From Streptomyces hygroscopicus (GTDB taxonomy: Bacteria > Actinomycetota > Actinomycetes > Streptomycetales > Streptomycetaceae): a DNA stretch of 64,000 bases. Below the pieces are notes generated by a model. It made no database searches and was not told where the DNA came from. It was given only the letters and a program-made list of their open reading frames with translations. The DNA is taken from contig CP018627.1 of NCBI GenBank assembly GCA_002021875.1, positions 1,364,001 to 1,428,000 on the forward strand, given 5' to 3'. Of the stretch, positions 1 through 9,158 are shown piece by piece. How positions within the stretch are numbered: the first letter of the stretch is position 1; the number at the start of each line of letters is the position of its first letter. A program made the translations under genes and the position numbers.

Positions 1-1
1 C

Positions 2-946
<945 letters not shown>

Positions 947-968
947 GTCTTCGCTCCAGCGCGCGACA

Positions 969-1005
969 ACGGCCAGGACACCCCTCGACGGGGCGTCCTG
1001 GCCGT
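969..1005. terminator. Intrinsic terminator after argG
   Basis: A 16-bp inverted repeat (ACGGCCAGGACACCCC against GGGGCGTCCTGGCCGT, one A/C mismatch) with a 5-nt loop begins 22 bp after the argG stop. It is followed by a short pyrimidine run, as is usual for Streptomyces terminators without a long U tract. Confidence 0.8.
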
Positions 1006-1032
1006 GCGCTTTCCCTGGTGGCACGAGAGGTA

Positions 1033-1060
1033 TTGACGCCCCGGGTGAGTCCTCTATCAT
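1033..1060 (+). promoter_or_regulatory. Candidate promoter of the GH62 gene
   Basis: TTGACG at 1033-1038 and TATCAT at 1055-1060 are separated by 16 bp, resembling a housekeeping sigma promoter pointing at the GH62 remnant. Transcription would begin near 1067, just upstream of the palindrome at 1088. Confidence 0.4.
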
Positions 1061-1087
1061 CCAGGGCGTCCGAAAGACCGGGCAGCA

Positions 1088-1101
1088 TTCGATATATCGA
1101 A
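1088..1101. promoter_or_regulatory. Perfect palindromic operator TTCGATATATCGAA
   Basis: This perfect 14-bp palindrome lies about 20 bp downstream of the likely transcription start of the GH62 gene, where a bound repressor would block elongation. A 12/14 match, TTCGATATTTCGTA, occurs at 38957 ahead of the GH54 arabinofuranosidase gene. The shared motif suggests one regulator of arabinofuranosidase genes. Its identity is unknown. Confidence 0.5.
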
Positions 1102-1250
1102 CGCACGCGCCGTACGCACCCAGCACGACAGCACCCGCACCCCGCACCATCCGTTCCGGTAAGGCCCTCCCCACGCGCCACCGTGCCGGATCCACGAAGG
1201 CGCCCGCGGTGCTCGTGCGGCGGGCCTCCGACCGCCCCTTGGAGCCCCGC

Positions 1251-2044
1251 ATGCTTCCACCCGGACGACGTCCTCATCCCCGCCCCTGCCACGCGGCGGT
1301 GGTGTTCCTGTTAGGTCTGGCGATGTCGCTGTTCGCCCTCCCCTGGGGCCGGCCGCCGCCCAGGACGCGAGCGCACCGGCCGCCGAGAGAGCCACCGCCC
1401 AGCTGCCCGGCAGCTTCCAGTGGTCCTCCAGCGGCCAGCTGATCGCCCCCAAACCCGATGCGAGCCATCCCGTGGTCTCCGTCAAGGACCCGACCGTGAT
1501 CCAGGCGGGCGCCAATACGCTCGACTACTGGGTCATCTGCGACGACGCCAAGTGCTATCTGTTCTCCTCGGACGACAACGGCCACCTCTTCCGCTCGGAG
1601 ACCACCGTCGGCGAGTTCCCGGGCGGCTTCCGTAACACCCAACTCGTCCTGGAAGACTCCAAGTTCGCCCTGTTCGAGGGCGATGCCGTCTACCGCGTAC
1701 AGGGGACCGACACCTATCTGCTGATGATGGAGGCCATCGGCAGCGACGGCAGGCGCTACTACCGCTCCTTCACCGCCCAGGGGCTCACCGGCCAGTGGCA
1801 GCCCCTGGCGGCCACCGAGTCCAACCCCTTCGCGCGCAGCAACAACGTGTCCTTCCCGGCCGGGGCCTGGACCCGCGACATCAGCCACGGTGAGCTCATC
1901 CGGACCGGAAACGACCAGACCATGACCATCAACCCGTGTCGTCTCCAATTCCTCTACCAGGGCATGAACCCCTCGGCCGGCGGGGACTACTCGCAACTCC
2001 CCTGGCGGCTGGGACTGCTCACCCAGACGAACGCCACCTGCTGA
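1251..2044 (+). pseudogene. GH62 alpha-L-arabinofuranosidase, frameshifted and internally deleted
   Basis: GH62 enzymes release arabinose side chains from xylan and arabinan outside the cell. The hydrophobic signal-peptide core (AAVVFLLGLAMSLFALPWG, from ATG 1251) is in one frame, while the mature part (AAAQDASAP, then PGSFQWSSSGQLIAPKP) is in another, so one frameshift lies near 1345-1353. The catalytic domain then jumps from SVKDPT almost directly to LDYWVICDD. Family members have about 160 residues between the base Asp (KDP) and acid Glu (LFE), but here there are 63, so about 95 residues are missing. The C-terminal half is well conserved (EAIGSDGRRYYRS, TESNPFARSNN, DISHGELIR, LPWRLGLLTQTN). 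The Asp, Asp and Glu carboxylates all survive, but the five-bladed propeller cannot be complete. A short ORF starting at 1472 remains open. Confidence 0.85.
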
Positions 2045-2063
2045 CCACTCCCGCATACGCCAA

Positions 2064-2100
2064 GCGGCGCGACACCCCCGCTCGGGGGGTGCCGCGCCGC
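2064..2100. terminator. Bidirectional terminator between GH62 remnant and GH9 gene
   Basis: GCGGCGCGACACCCCC (2064-2079) pairs with GGGGGTGCCGCGCCGC (2085-2100) with one mismatch and a short loop. It lies between the convergent stops at 2044 and 2125. Confidence 0.8.
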
Positions 2101-2124
2101 CGGAGGGGCCGGACGCGGGCCGGG

Positions 2125-4047
2125 TCAGCCCACGGGCCTTCCCGTCGCACCGCCGCCCAGGCCATCGACATACGAGGCGATCCACGCCAGCGGGGCGTTC
2201 CAGTTGATGGTGATCTCGTTGGTGGAGTACGCCATCAGGCTGTCGGTGTAGCACATCGCCGGGGCGCAGCCCTTCAGCTTCTTCTTGGCGACCTCGTCCT
2301 GCAGCCCGGAGTTCGGGCCACCGGCCAGCGAACCGGGCGCCGGATGCGGCAGCTTGTGGTCACGCTGGTGCGCCCAGAAGCGGTGGTGCTGGTTGTGCGA
2401 GTTCCGCTCGCCGTAGCCGGTGACATAGGACTGGTTGAGCGGATTTCCGCCCAGCACGTAGTCCATGCCACGGAGCACCGCGTCGAGATAGCGGGGCTTG
2501 CCCGTCAGGTCGTGCGCGGTGGCGAGCACGATCATGTTGTTCAGCACCTGGCTGTTGGAGCCCCACTCGTACTTGCCGTCCTTCGGCGCGTACGGAACCC
2601 CGTAGGCCGACTTCGCGGAGTCCGCGGCGTAGCGGTCGGCAGCCTTCGTCACCATCGTGCGCACCTCGGCGCGCTGCTTCGCGGTGAGCTTGTTGGGGAC
2701 GGTGGCCAGGTCGAGCGCGCCGAGGCCCGCGGTCGAGGCCCACGACATGCCGCCGCCGCGCGGGAAGAGCGCGTCGACGTCGTGGTGCAGCGGCGAGTCG
2801 AGCACCGCCTTGGCATAGGTGTGATCACCAGTGCTGAGGAACAGCTCGGCCGCGGCCCAGTAGAACTCGTCGCCCACGTACCGGTCGCCGTAGGCGCCGC
2901 CGCCCGTGGAGTCCTTGTCGCCGGCGAAGATCTTCGGATGTGCCTTGGCCGCGTCCCACGCGGTCCGGGCCGCGTGCAGGCAGCGGGCGGCGAACTCCGG
3001 GTCGTAGGACTTGAAGACGCGGGCGCTCTGCGCGGCGGAGGCGGCCAGGTTGAGCGTGGCCGCGGTGGACGGCTTGTGCAGCTCACGCTGCTGCTTGTCC
3101 TGGTCGGGCCGGGTCGGGAACCCGGTCCACTGCTTGTCGTGCACCTTGTGGAACGCCATCCCGGCGAGCGGCTTGCCCTGGGGCACCTGCATGCGCAGGA
3201 GGAATTCCATCTCCCAGCGGGCTTCGTCCAGGATGTCCGGGACGCCGTTGCCGCGCTCGGGCACCCGGAGCCGGCCGTCGCCGAGCGGCGCGGGGTCGAC
3301 GCCCTTGGTGGTGTGGGTGCGCTCGTACGCGGACATCAGCTGGGCCACCGAGATACCGCCGTTGACGACGTATTTGCCCTGGTCACCGGCGTCATACCAG
3401 CCACCGGAGACATTCCGGCGGTAGTCGCACACGCCCTTCTGGCACGGGACGTCGGTGTCGCCCCGGTGCGGGGCCGCCTTGTCATGGCCCGCGGGGCGGG
3501 CGTACTTCGGGCCCACGAGGTCCGCGTCGATCTTGATGCCGCTGCGGTTGTGGTAGAAGTACGCCAGCGCGTCGCTGCGCAGCGAGCGGTAGAGGTGGTC
3601 ACCGATGGTGAACGGCTCGCTCTTCTTCCCGCCGATGGTGACGGTGTACCCCTCGCCCGCGTCGGTGACCTTGCCGAAGTCGAAGGTCTGGACGTTCTGC
3701 CGGGAGCTCGGGTCGACGCCCGCGGGGTGGGTGGTCCCGCTCGCCCGCTTGGTGCCGTCGGCGGCCCGGAGCGTCCAGGTCAGCGGCTTGGTGGCAGTCG
3801 TGACGACGGTGCCCTTCTTGGGGCCGTGGGTCAGATAGCCGACCTGGTTCACCCGCACCGGCGAGCCGGTGTCGGCCTTGGGGGCGGCCGTCCCGGAGCC
3901 ATGCCGTGCGTGGTGGCCCACGGCGCCTGCCGCGGGTGCGGTCAGCGCGCCGACGGCGAGGCCGGCCGCGATCGCCGCGCCCAGCATGCGCCGGCGGCGG
4001 CGATCGGTCCGATCAGGGGCGGTACGTACGCGAGGAGCAGAAGACAA
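2125..4047 (-). CDS. Secreted GH9 endoglucanase (cellulase) with N-terminal Ig-like domain
   Basis: This is a secreted inverting cellulase that cuts beta-1,4-glucan. The 640-residue reading has an arginine-rich N-terminus, RRRRML and a hydrophobic stretch (about residues 20-43), compatible with a Tat signal. An Ig-like CelD-type domain follows (about 62-150), then an (alpha/alpha)6 GH9 domain. The catalytic motif SGGWYDAGDQGKY carries D219 and D222, the substrate-binding motif SHNQHHRFW lies near 551, and YSTNEITINWN carries the acid E611. No CBM is present, although many Streptomyces GH9 enzymes have one. TTG at 4047 is the longest start; ATG at 3987 is an alternative. The gene lies 182 bp downstream of gudD on the same strand. 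I see no CebR-type TGGGAGC box in front of it, unlike the mannanase at 47505. Confidence 0.92.
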   Translation of the reverse strand: MSSAPRVRTAPDRTDRRRRRMLGAAIAAGLAVGALTAPAAGAVGHHARHGSGTAAPKADTGSPVRVNQVGYLTHGPKKGTVVTTATKPLTWTLRAADGTKRASGTTHPAGVDPSSRQNVQTFDFGKVTDAGEGYTVTIGGKKSEPFTIGDHLYRSLRSDALAYFYHNRSGIKIDADLVGPKYARPAGHDKAAPHRGDTDVPCQKGVCDYRRNVSGGWYDAGDQGKYVVNGGISVAQLMSAYERTHTTKGVDPAPLGDGRLRVPERGNGVPDILDEARWEMEFLLRMQVPQGKPLAGMAFHKVHDKQWTGFPTRPDQDKQQRELHKPSTAATLNLAASAAQSARVFKSYDPEFAARCLHAARTAWDAAKAHPKIFAGDKDSTGGGAYGDRYVGDEFYWAAAELFLSTGDHTYAKAVLDSPLHHDVDALFPRGGGMSWASTAGLGALDLATVPNKLTAKQRAEVRTMVTKAADRYAADSAKSAYGVPYAPKDGKYEWGSNSQVLNNMIVLATAHDLTGKPRYLDAVLRGMDYVLGGNPLNQSYVTGYGERNSHNQHHRFWAHQRDHKLPHPAPGSLAGGPNSGLQDEVAKKKLKGCAPAMCYTDSLMAYSTNEITINWNAPLAWIASYVDGLGGGATGRPVG

Positions 4048-4229
4048 GTCTCAGCACTTCCGAGGGTTTCGGCGTCTTTTTCCGTCCCTCAGAGGCTAAG
4101 AAAACGTCCTGGCCTGCAGCTTCGTACGCTTAGCCGAAATCCGGGTACACCAGGCGGCCGAGGCCCGCCTCCTTCAATCGAGGTATTCCGGCAGGTGAGC
4201 AGGGGTGGCGGCGGGCTACCAGCGGGGGC

Positions 4230-5504
4230 CTACCAGCGGGCGAGGTCGGCCTGGAAGGACGGGTCGAAGCGCCGCATGTACCCGGTGTCATCGCGGTTGC
4301 GCTGTCCGCAGTGGACGTACTGCTCGTGCAGCCGCGCCAGGGCGTCGGGGTCCAGTTCCACACCGAGGCCGGGGGCGGTCGGCACGGGCACCGAGCCGTC
4401 GGTGAACGTCAGCGCGCCGTCCACGATCACGTCCTCGGTCCTCCAGGGCCAGTGGGTGTCGCAGGCGTAGGTGAGGTTCGGGGTGGCCGCGGCCAGGTGG
4501 GTCATCGCGGCCAGGCTGATCCCCAGATGCGAGTTCGAGTGCATGGACAGGCCCATGCCGAAGGTGTCGCAGATACCGGAGAGCAGCTTGGAACGGCGCA
4601 GGCCGCCCCAGTAGTGGTGGTCGGAGAGGACGACCTGGACGGCGCCGGCGGCCACCGCGGGGGCCAGCTCGTCGAAGGCGACCACGCACATGTTGGTGGC
4701 CAGCGGCATGGGGACCTCGCGGGCGACCGCGGCCATGCCGTCGATCCCGGGGGTGGGATCCTCCAGGTACTCCAGCACGCCGTCGAGCGCGCGCCCGACC
4801 TTCACCGACGTCTGTGTCGTCCAGACGGCATTGGGGTCCAGGCGCAGCGGATGGTCGGGGAAGGCGCGGCGCAGCGCCCGTATCGCCTCGATCTCCTCCT
4901 CCGGGGGCCTGACGCCGCCCTTCAGCTTGATCGCGGTGAAGCCGTAGTCGTCCACCATCCGCCGGGCCTGCGCCACGATGGCGTCGGGGTCGAGGGCCTC
5001 GCCCCAGGAGTCCGGCTCCTGGCCGGGGTGGGCGGCCCACTTGTAGAAGAGGTAGGCGCTGAACGGGACCGCGGACCGCACGGCGCCGCCGAGCAGGTCG
5101 CACACCGGGCGCCCGACGGCCTTGCCCTGGATGTCCAGGAGTGCCACCTCGAACGGGGAGGCGACCCGGTCGACGGTGCTGCTGGTGGTGATCATGCCGG
5201 TGAGCCCGGAGCCACCGGCGCCGCCCACCCGCTCGATGACCCGCTGGACGCGCTGGTGCAGCTCCTCGGTGGCGAAGGCGTCCAGCCCGACGATCTCGTG
5301 CCCGACGGCCACGAGGCGCTCCAGGTGGAGCTCGTCCGCGTAGGTCTCGCCGAGCCCGGTCAGACCCGCGTCGGTGTGGATCTGCACGATCGAGCGGAGC
5401 GCGAAGGGCTCGTGGACGCCGACGGAGTTGAGCAGGGCCGGGTCGCGGAAGGCGACGGGGGTGATGGTGACATCCGTGATGCGCAGGGGTGCTCCGTCAA
5501 ACAT
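4230..5504 (-). CDS. gudD: Glucarate dehydratase (enolase superfamily)
   Basis: It dehydrates D-glucarate (or L-idarate) to 5-keto-4-deoxy-glucarate, the entry step of sugar-acid catabolism. The 424-residue protein shows the enolase-superfamily pattern: IKLKGG with the KxK acid/base, metal ligands in LRLDPN, YLEDPT and ATNM, and the GlucD-subgroup signature MHSNSHLGISLAAMTHLAA followed by DTHWPW. ATG 5504 (MFDGAPLRIT) is preferred over longer in-frame starts because domain homology begins there. It is transcribed away from an MFS sugar-acid transporter, and both flank a region with two matching palindromes. The last codons are partly duplicated just after the stop (CTACCAGCGGG twice). Confidence 0.92.
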   Translation of the reverse strand: MFDGAPLRITDVTITPVAFRDPALLNSVGVHEPFALRSIVQIHTDAGLTGLGETYADELHLERLVAVGHEIVGLDAFATEELHQRVQRVIERVGGAGGSGLTGMITTSSTVDRVASPFEVALLDIQGKAVGRPVCDLLGGAVRSAVPFSAYLFYKWAAHPGQEPDSWGEALDPDAIVAQARRMVDDYGFTAIKLKGGVRPPEEEIEAIRALRRAFPDHPLRLDPNAVWTTQTSVKVGRALDGVLEYLEDPTPGIDGMAAVAREVPMPLATNMCVVAFDELAPAVAAGAVQVVLSDHHYWGGLRRSKLLSGICDTFGMGLSMHSNSHLGISLAAMTHLAAATPNLTYACDTHWPWRTEDVIVDGALTFTDGSVPVPTAPGLGVELDPDALARLHEQYVHCGQRNRDDTGYMRRFDPSFQADLARW

Positions 5505-5513
5505 CGACGTCCA

Positions 5514-5527
5514 TTCATATGGTTGAA
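5514..5527. promoter_or_regulatory. Candidate operator TTCA-N6-TGAA next to gudD
   Basis: TTCATATGGTTGAA lies 9 bp upstream of the gudD start. It has the same TTCA-N6-TGAA layout as the site at 5687 on the transporter side. No regulator gene adjoins it. Confidence 0.45.
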
Positions 5528-5686
5528 CAGATGGTAGGTGTGTGAACCCTATCAAGGGGCATGCCCGGGCCTGGAGAAGGCAAACCACCAGCCATAACTC
5601 ATGCACAGTCCCGTGGAATTGTTGCTTCCGGAGTCATTGACCGGCAGGAACGGGTGATCGTAAAGTCTGCACCCACTTCATAAGTG

Positions 5687-5700
5687 TTCAAGTGCATGAA
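5687..5700. promoter_or_regulatory. Candidate operator TTCA-N6-TGAA next to the transporter gene
   Basis: TTCAAGTGCATGAA (arms extend to GTTCA/TGAAC) lies 19 bp upstream of the preferred transporter start at 5720. It would overlap the coding region if the upstream GTG at 5684 were used, which supports the later start. Confidence 0.5.
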
Positions 5701-5719
5701 CGATACGAGGAGAGCCGGC

Positions 5720-7075
5720 ATGGTGAATCCGCCCGCCCCCGACCCTGATCCGGCCGCCTCCCCGGAGCTCGTCGAACGGGCCGTGACCAAGTTTCTGCGG
5801 CGTGTGATGCCCATCTTGGTCCTCATGCTGGTGGTCAACCAGATGGACCGCACCAACGTCGGCTTCGTCCAGGACGACCTCAAGGCCGACATCGGCATCG
5901 GAAGCGCCGCCTACGGACTCGGCGCCGGTCTGTTCTTCATCGGCTACGCCCTGCTCGAAGTCCCCAGCAACATGCTGATGGAGCGCTTCGGCGCCCGCGT
6001 CTGGCTCACCCGGATCATGATCAGCTGGGGCGCGGTGACCCTCGCCATGTGCTTCATGTCCGGGGCCACCTCCTTCTACGTGCTGCGGTTCCTGCTGGGC
6101 ATCGCGGAGGCGGGGTTCTTCCCCGGCGTCATGTACTACCTCACCACCTGGCTGCCGGACTCCGCCCGCGGCCGGGCCAGCGCCCTCTTCCTCGGTGGCT
6201 CCGCGACCGCCTACATCGTCACCGGCCCCATCAGCGGCGCACTGCTGGAAATGCACGGCCTGGGCGGATTCGCCGGCTGGCGCTGGATGTTCGCGCTGGA
6301 AGGCGCCATCTCGATCACCGTGGGCATCGTCGCCGCCTTCTTCCTCGTCTCACGGATCCAGGACGCCCGCTGGCTGACCGGCGAGGAGAAGGCCGCCCTC
6401 GGCGCGGCGGTCGGCCGGGACCGCGAGGCGCGCAGCCGCGAGCCGCAGGTGTCCCGGCTGCGCCTGGTGGTCCACCCCCAGGTGGCGCTGCTGACCGGCG
6501 TGTTCTTCGCCATGGCGCTGACCGGATACGCGATCACGTTCTGGCTGCCGAGCCTGGTCGACGACATCGGCGGGCTCTCGTCCTTCCAGATCGGGCTGCT
6601 CACGGCCATCCCGTGGATCTGCGCGGTGATCGCGATGTACACGATGAGCCGCTACACCGACCGCATGCCGGACCGGCGGCCCTACCTCGCCGTCGTCCTG
6701 GTGCTGTCCGCCATCGGCACCTTCCTCGCCACTCTCGGCTCCCCGTGGTTCGGCCTCGCGGCCGTCACCCTGGCCGCCATCGGCAGCAAATGCGCCGCCA
6801 ACCTCTTCTGGCCGCTGGCCCAGTCCACGCTCGACCTCAGGGTCACGGCCGCGGGGCTCGCCGTCGTCAACTCCCTCGGCAACCTCGGGGGGTTCGTCTC
6901 CCCGACCCTCTTCGGCTACCTGGAGGAGACGACGGGCAGCACCAACGGCGGCCTCTACGCGCTCTCCGCGGCCTCGCTGCTCGCCACCGTCGGCGTGTAC
7001 TTCCTGCGCCGCGGCAGCGGCCAGGGCGACGCCGAAGCGGCCACCCCCGTCCCCGCCCGGACCGTCTCCGGGTGA
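5720..7075 (+). CDS. MFS transporter, anion:cation symporter family, probably for glucarate/galactarate
   Basis: This 451-residue, 12-helix carrier has the ACS-family signature MDRTNVGFVQDD in helix 1, a motif around EVPSNMLMERFGAR, and RFLLGIAEAGFFPG in helix 4. Related proteins (GudP, GarP, tartrate and phthalate carriers) import carboxylates with protons. Divergent pairing with gudD points to hexaric acids as substrates. ATG 5720 is chosen because GAGGAG (5707-5712) sits 7 nt upstream; the GTG at 5684 lacks such a site and would put an operator inside the gene. A perfect hairpin follows the stop. Confidence 0.85.
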   Translation: MVNPPAPDPDPAASPELVERAVTKFLRRVMPILVLMLVVNQMDRTNVGFVQDDLKADIGIGSAAYGLGAGLFFIGYALLEVPSNMLMERFGARVWLTRIMISWGAVTLAMCFMSGATSFYVLRFLLGIAEAGFFPGVMYYLTTWLPDSARGRASALFLGGSATAYIVTGPISGALLEMHGLGGFAGWRWMFALEGAISITVGIVAAFFLVSRIQDARWLTGEEKAALGAAVGRDREARSREPQVSRLRLVVHPQVALLTGVFFAMALTGYAITFWLPSLVDDIGGLSSFQIGLLTAIPWICAVIAMYTMSRYTDRMPDRRPYLAVVLVLSAIGTFLATLGSPWFGLAAVTLAAIGSKCAANLFWPLAQSTLDLRVTAAGLAVVNSLGNLGGFVSPTLFGYLEETTGSTNGGLYALSAASLLATVGVYFLRRGSGQGDAEAATPVPARTVSG

Positions 7076-7085
7076 CCCCGGCGCG

Positions 7086-7115
7086 CCCGCCCGGAACCGT
7101 GTGGTTCCGGGCGGG
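7086..7115. terminator. Terminator after the MFS transporter gene
   Basis: A perfect 13-bp stem, CCCGCCCGGAACC and GGTTCCGGGCGGG, encloses the tetraloop GTGT 10 bp after the stop. Confidence 0.85.
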
Positions 7116-7192
7116 ACGGGACCGTCGAGCGTCACCCGCGGACAGCCGTGGCCGTGGCCGTCATGATGCGCTCATCGGTGCGGCCGACGCGG

Positions 7193-7513
7193 TCAGCGAA
7201 GACCGGAAGCCGGTGTGGGCACGGCGCGCGTGACCTGGATCTTCTCTCGGAACATCAGTTCCTCGACCCGCGGGCCGATCTCCTGCTGCCACCGCTCGCT
7301 CTGGTAGACCGCCGCGTACAGCCGCTCCCGCTCCGCCTCGTCGGCGAAGCGCCGCATCCACACGTAGCCGTCGGGATCCTCCTCGTCGATGAACGAGGCG
7401 ATGACGTTCATCCCCTTCGACTCCTGGAAGGGGACGATCACCTCTTCGAAGAAGCTGACCCATTCCTCCCGGTGGCCGGGCCTGATCTGGTAGCGGCGGA
7501 TCTCGTAGAACAT
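7193..7513 (-). CDS. NIPSNAP family protein
   Basis: This 106-residue protein starts MFYEIRRYQIRPGH and contains EEWVSFFEE and RFADEAERERLYAAVYQSE, the ferredoxin-like NIPSNAP fold of dimeric alpha/beta barrel proteins. Bacterial members have no settled reaction. It starts at ATG 7513. It lies 73 bp downstream of the oxidoreductase gene on the same strand and is probably in the HxlR-controlled transcript. The longer frame to 7819 runs through the oxidoreductase gene and is not used. Confidence 0.82.
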   Translation of the reverse strand: MFYEIRRYQIRPGHREEWVSFFEEVIVPFQESKGMNVIASFIDEEDPDGYVWMRRFADEAERERLYAAVYQSERWQQEIGPRVEELMFREKIQVTRAVPTPASGLR

Positions 7514-7586
7514 GCGCGTCTCCTTCGGGCTGATGTGATGGGTGGTGCGAGAGGGCCTCGGGCGTCCGCCGTCGGTGCGGAGCGGG

Positions 7587-8555
7587 TCAGGCGCCGACGC
7601 GGAGGACCAGCTTGCCGCGGGTGTGGCCGTCCTCCCCCTGGCGGTGGGCGCGAGCGGCCTCCTCCAGCGGGAAGACCTCCTCGACCTCGACCGCGACCTC
7701 ACCCTTGTCGATGAGTGCGGCGATCGTGGTGAGGGCGGCACCGTCCGGCTCGACGAGGAAGGCGCTGGTGCGCATCCCACGGGCGTCGGCGGCCTGCTGC
7801 ACCTCGGGGCTGACGCCACTGGGGACGGCCACCAGCAGTCCGCCCTTCCTGAGCACCCTCAGGGAACGGGTGCTGGTGGCGTCGTGCTCCTCGCCCAGGA
7901 GGTCGATCACCACATCGACGTCCTCGACCGTGTCCTCGAAGCGCTGCGCGGTGTAGTCGACCAGCTCCGCCGCCCCGAGCCGGCCGAGCCATGCGTGCCG
8001 GCTCTCCCGGGCGGTCCCCGCCACCCGCGCCCCCAGGTGCCGTGCGAACTGGACGGCGAAGTGCCCGACGCCACCGGCGGCGGCGTGCACCAGAACCCGC
8101 TGCCCGGCCGTCACATGCGCGGTGTCCACCACGATCTGCCAGGCCGTCAGCGCCGCCAGCGGCACGGCGGCCGCCTCCTCATGGCTCAAGGTGGCCGGCT
8201 TACGGGCGAACTGGCGGGCCGGAGCCGTGACGAACTCGGCGTAGCCACCGGCCTGACGGGGGAACCACGGCATGCCGTACACCTCGTCGCCGGGGGCCAG
8301 CGTGGTCACCCCGAATCCGACTTCCTCGACCACACCGGAGACATCCCAGCCCAGGGTGAACGGCGGCTCGCCGAGCACACCCGCCATACCGCCGCCCTGA
8401 CGGGTCTTCCAGTCGACCGGGTTGATACCGGCGGCGTGCACCCGCACCAGCACCTCGGTGGGCAGCGGCTCCGGCCGCGGGACCTCCGCGACCCGCAGCA
8501 CCTCCGGGCCGCCGAGCGCGTCCTGCACCACCGCACGCATCATGGACCTGGCCAC
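7587..8555 (-). CDS. NADP-dependent quinone oxidoreductase-like protein (MDR superfamily)
   Basis: A 322-residue medium-chain reductase. The N-terminal GroES-like half has GINPVDWK and GWDVSGVV, and the Rossmann half has the nucleotide motif VHAAAGGVGHFAVQFAR. The structural and catalytic zinc ligands of alcohol dehydrogenases are absent, so it belongs with zeta-crystallin-type quinone reductases that reduce electrophilic carbonyls with NADPH. GTG 8555 has AGGAGG 5 nt upstream and is preferred over ATG 8543. It is divergent from an HxlR regulator, an arrangement common for electrophile- or redox-sensing pairs. Confidence 0.88.
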   Translation of the reverse strand: MARSMMRAVVQDALGGPEVLRVAEVPRPEPLPTEVLVRVHAAGINPVDWKTRQGGGMAGVLGEPPFTLGWDVSGVVEEVGFGVTTLAPGDEVYGMPWFPRQAGGYAEFVTAPARQFARKPATLSHEEAAAVPLAALTAWQIVVDTAHVTAGQRVLVHAAAGGVGHFAVQFARHLGARVAGTARESRHAWLGRLGAAELVDYTAQRFEDTVEDVDVVIDLLGEEHDATSTRSLRVLRKGGLLVAVPSGVSPEVQQAADARGMRTSAFLVEPDGAALTTIAALIDKGEVAVEVEEVFPLEEAARAHRQGEDGHTRGKLVLRVGA

Positions 8556-8650
8556 GTGTGCCTCCTGAGCTCATCGTTCTCGTCACGCCCGCTCTTCCGG
8601 GCGCGCTCGCACGCTAACCGCGGGGGCCTGGTTACCCACAAGGGACACTG

Positions 8651-8665
8651 CTACCTTTTGGGTAG
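8651..8665. promoter_or_regulatory. Candidate HxlR operator between the reductase and regulator genes
   Basis: CTACC-TTTTG-GGTAG is an inverted repeat 24 bp upstream of the HxlR start. A second related element, GGTTACCC, lies at 8630-8637. Both fall in the short divergent region, as expected for an autoregulating HxlR protein. Confidence 0.5.
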
Positions 8666-8689
8666 TACCAGCGCCCGGAAGGTCCCTCC

Positions 8690-9064
8690 ATGAGCACGCG
8701 ATGCCACACAGGCCAGCACGACCATCATGATGTGTACGAGGCCCAATGCCCGTGCCGTGCCATGCTCGATCTGCTCGCGAACAAGTGGTCGGCGCTTGCC
8801 ATCGGGGCTCTGGAGGACGGCCCTCTCCGGTTCGGCGCACTGCAGCGCCGCCTTCAGGGGATCAGCCCCAAGGTGCTCACCCAGACGCTGCGCCGCCTCG
8901 AAGACGCCGGTCTCATCGAGCGGACGGTCTACCCCGCCGTCCCGCTCCACGTGGAGTACGAGCTCTCTCCCCTGGGCCACAGCGCGTCCGTCCCGCTCAG
9001 GAACCTGCGCCTGTGGGTCGAGGACAACCTGGACCTCACCACCGCGCTCGCGAAGCCGATGTGA
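8690..9064 (+). CDS. HxlR-family winged-helix transcriptional regulator
   Basis: A 124-residue dimeric winged-helix regulator. It shows the family core CPCRAMLDLLANKWSALAIG, LRFGALQRRLQGISPKVLTQ (recognition helix), LRRLEDAGLIERTVYP and YELSPLGHS. The Cys pair in QCPCRA matches the position where redox-sensing relatives (YodB, HypR, QorR) carry the sensor Cys, so quinone or oxidant sensing is plausible but unproved. It is divergent from the quinone-reductase-like gene, its probable target together with the NIPSNAP gene. Confidence 0.9.
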   Translation: MSTRCHTGQHDHHDVYEAQCPCRAMLDLLANKWSALAIGALEDGPLRFGALQRRLQGISPKVLTQTLRRLEDAGLIERTVYPAVPLHVEYELSPLGHSASVPLRNLRLWVEDNLDLTTALAKPM

Positions 9065-9158
9065 CGGCGCCGGTCCCCTTCCGACGCCGCCCGCCCCCCC
9101 TCAGCACCCTCCTCCGCAGACGGCAGACGGAGAGCGCCCTTTCCGGGTCCGGGGCTCC

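Noticed and set aside
1936..4470. 844-codon plus-strand open frame over the GH9 cellulase gene
   Set aside because: Arg/Gly/Val-rich translation with no motifs; it is antisense to a gene with complete catalytic motifs. High-GC third-position bias keeps such frames open.
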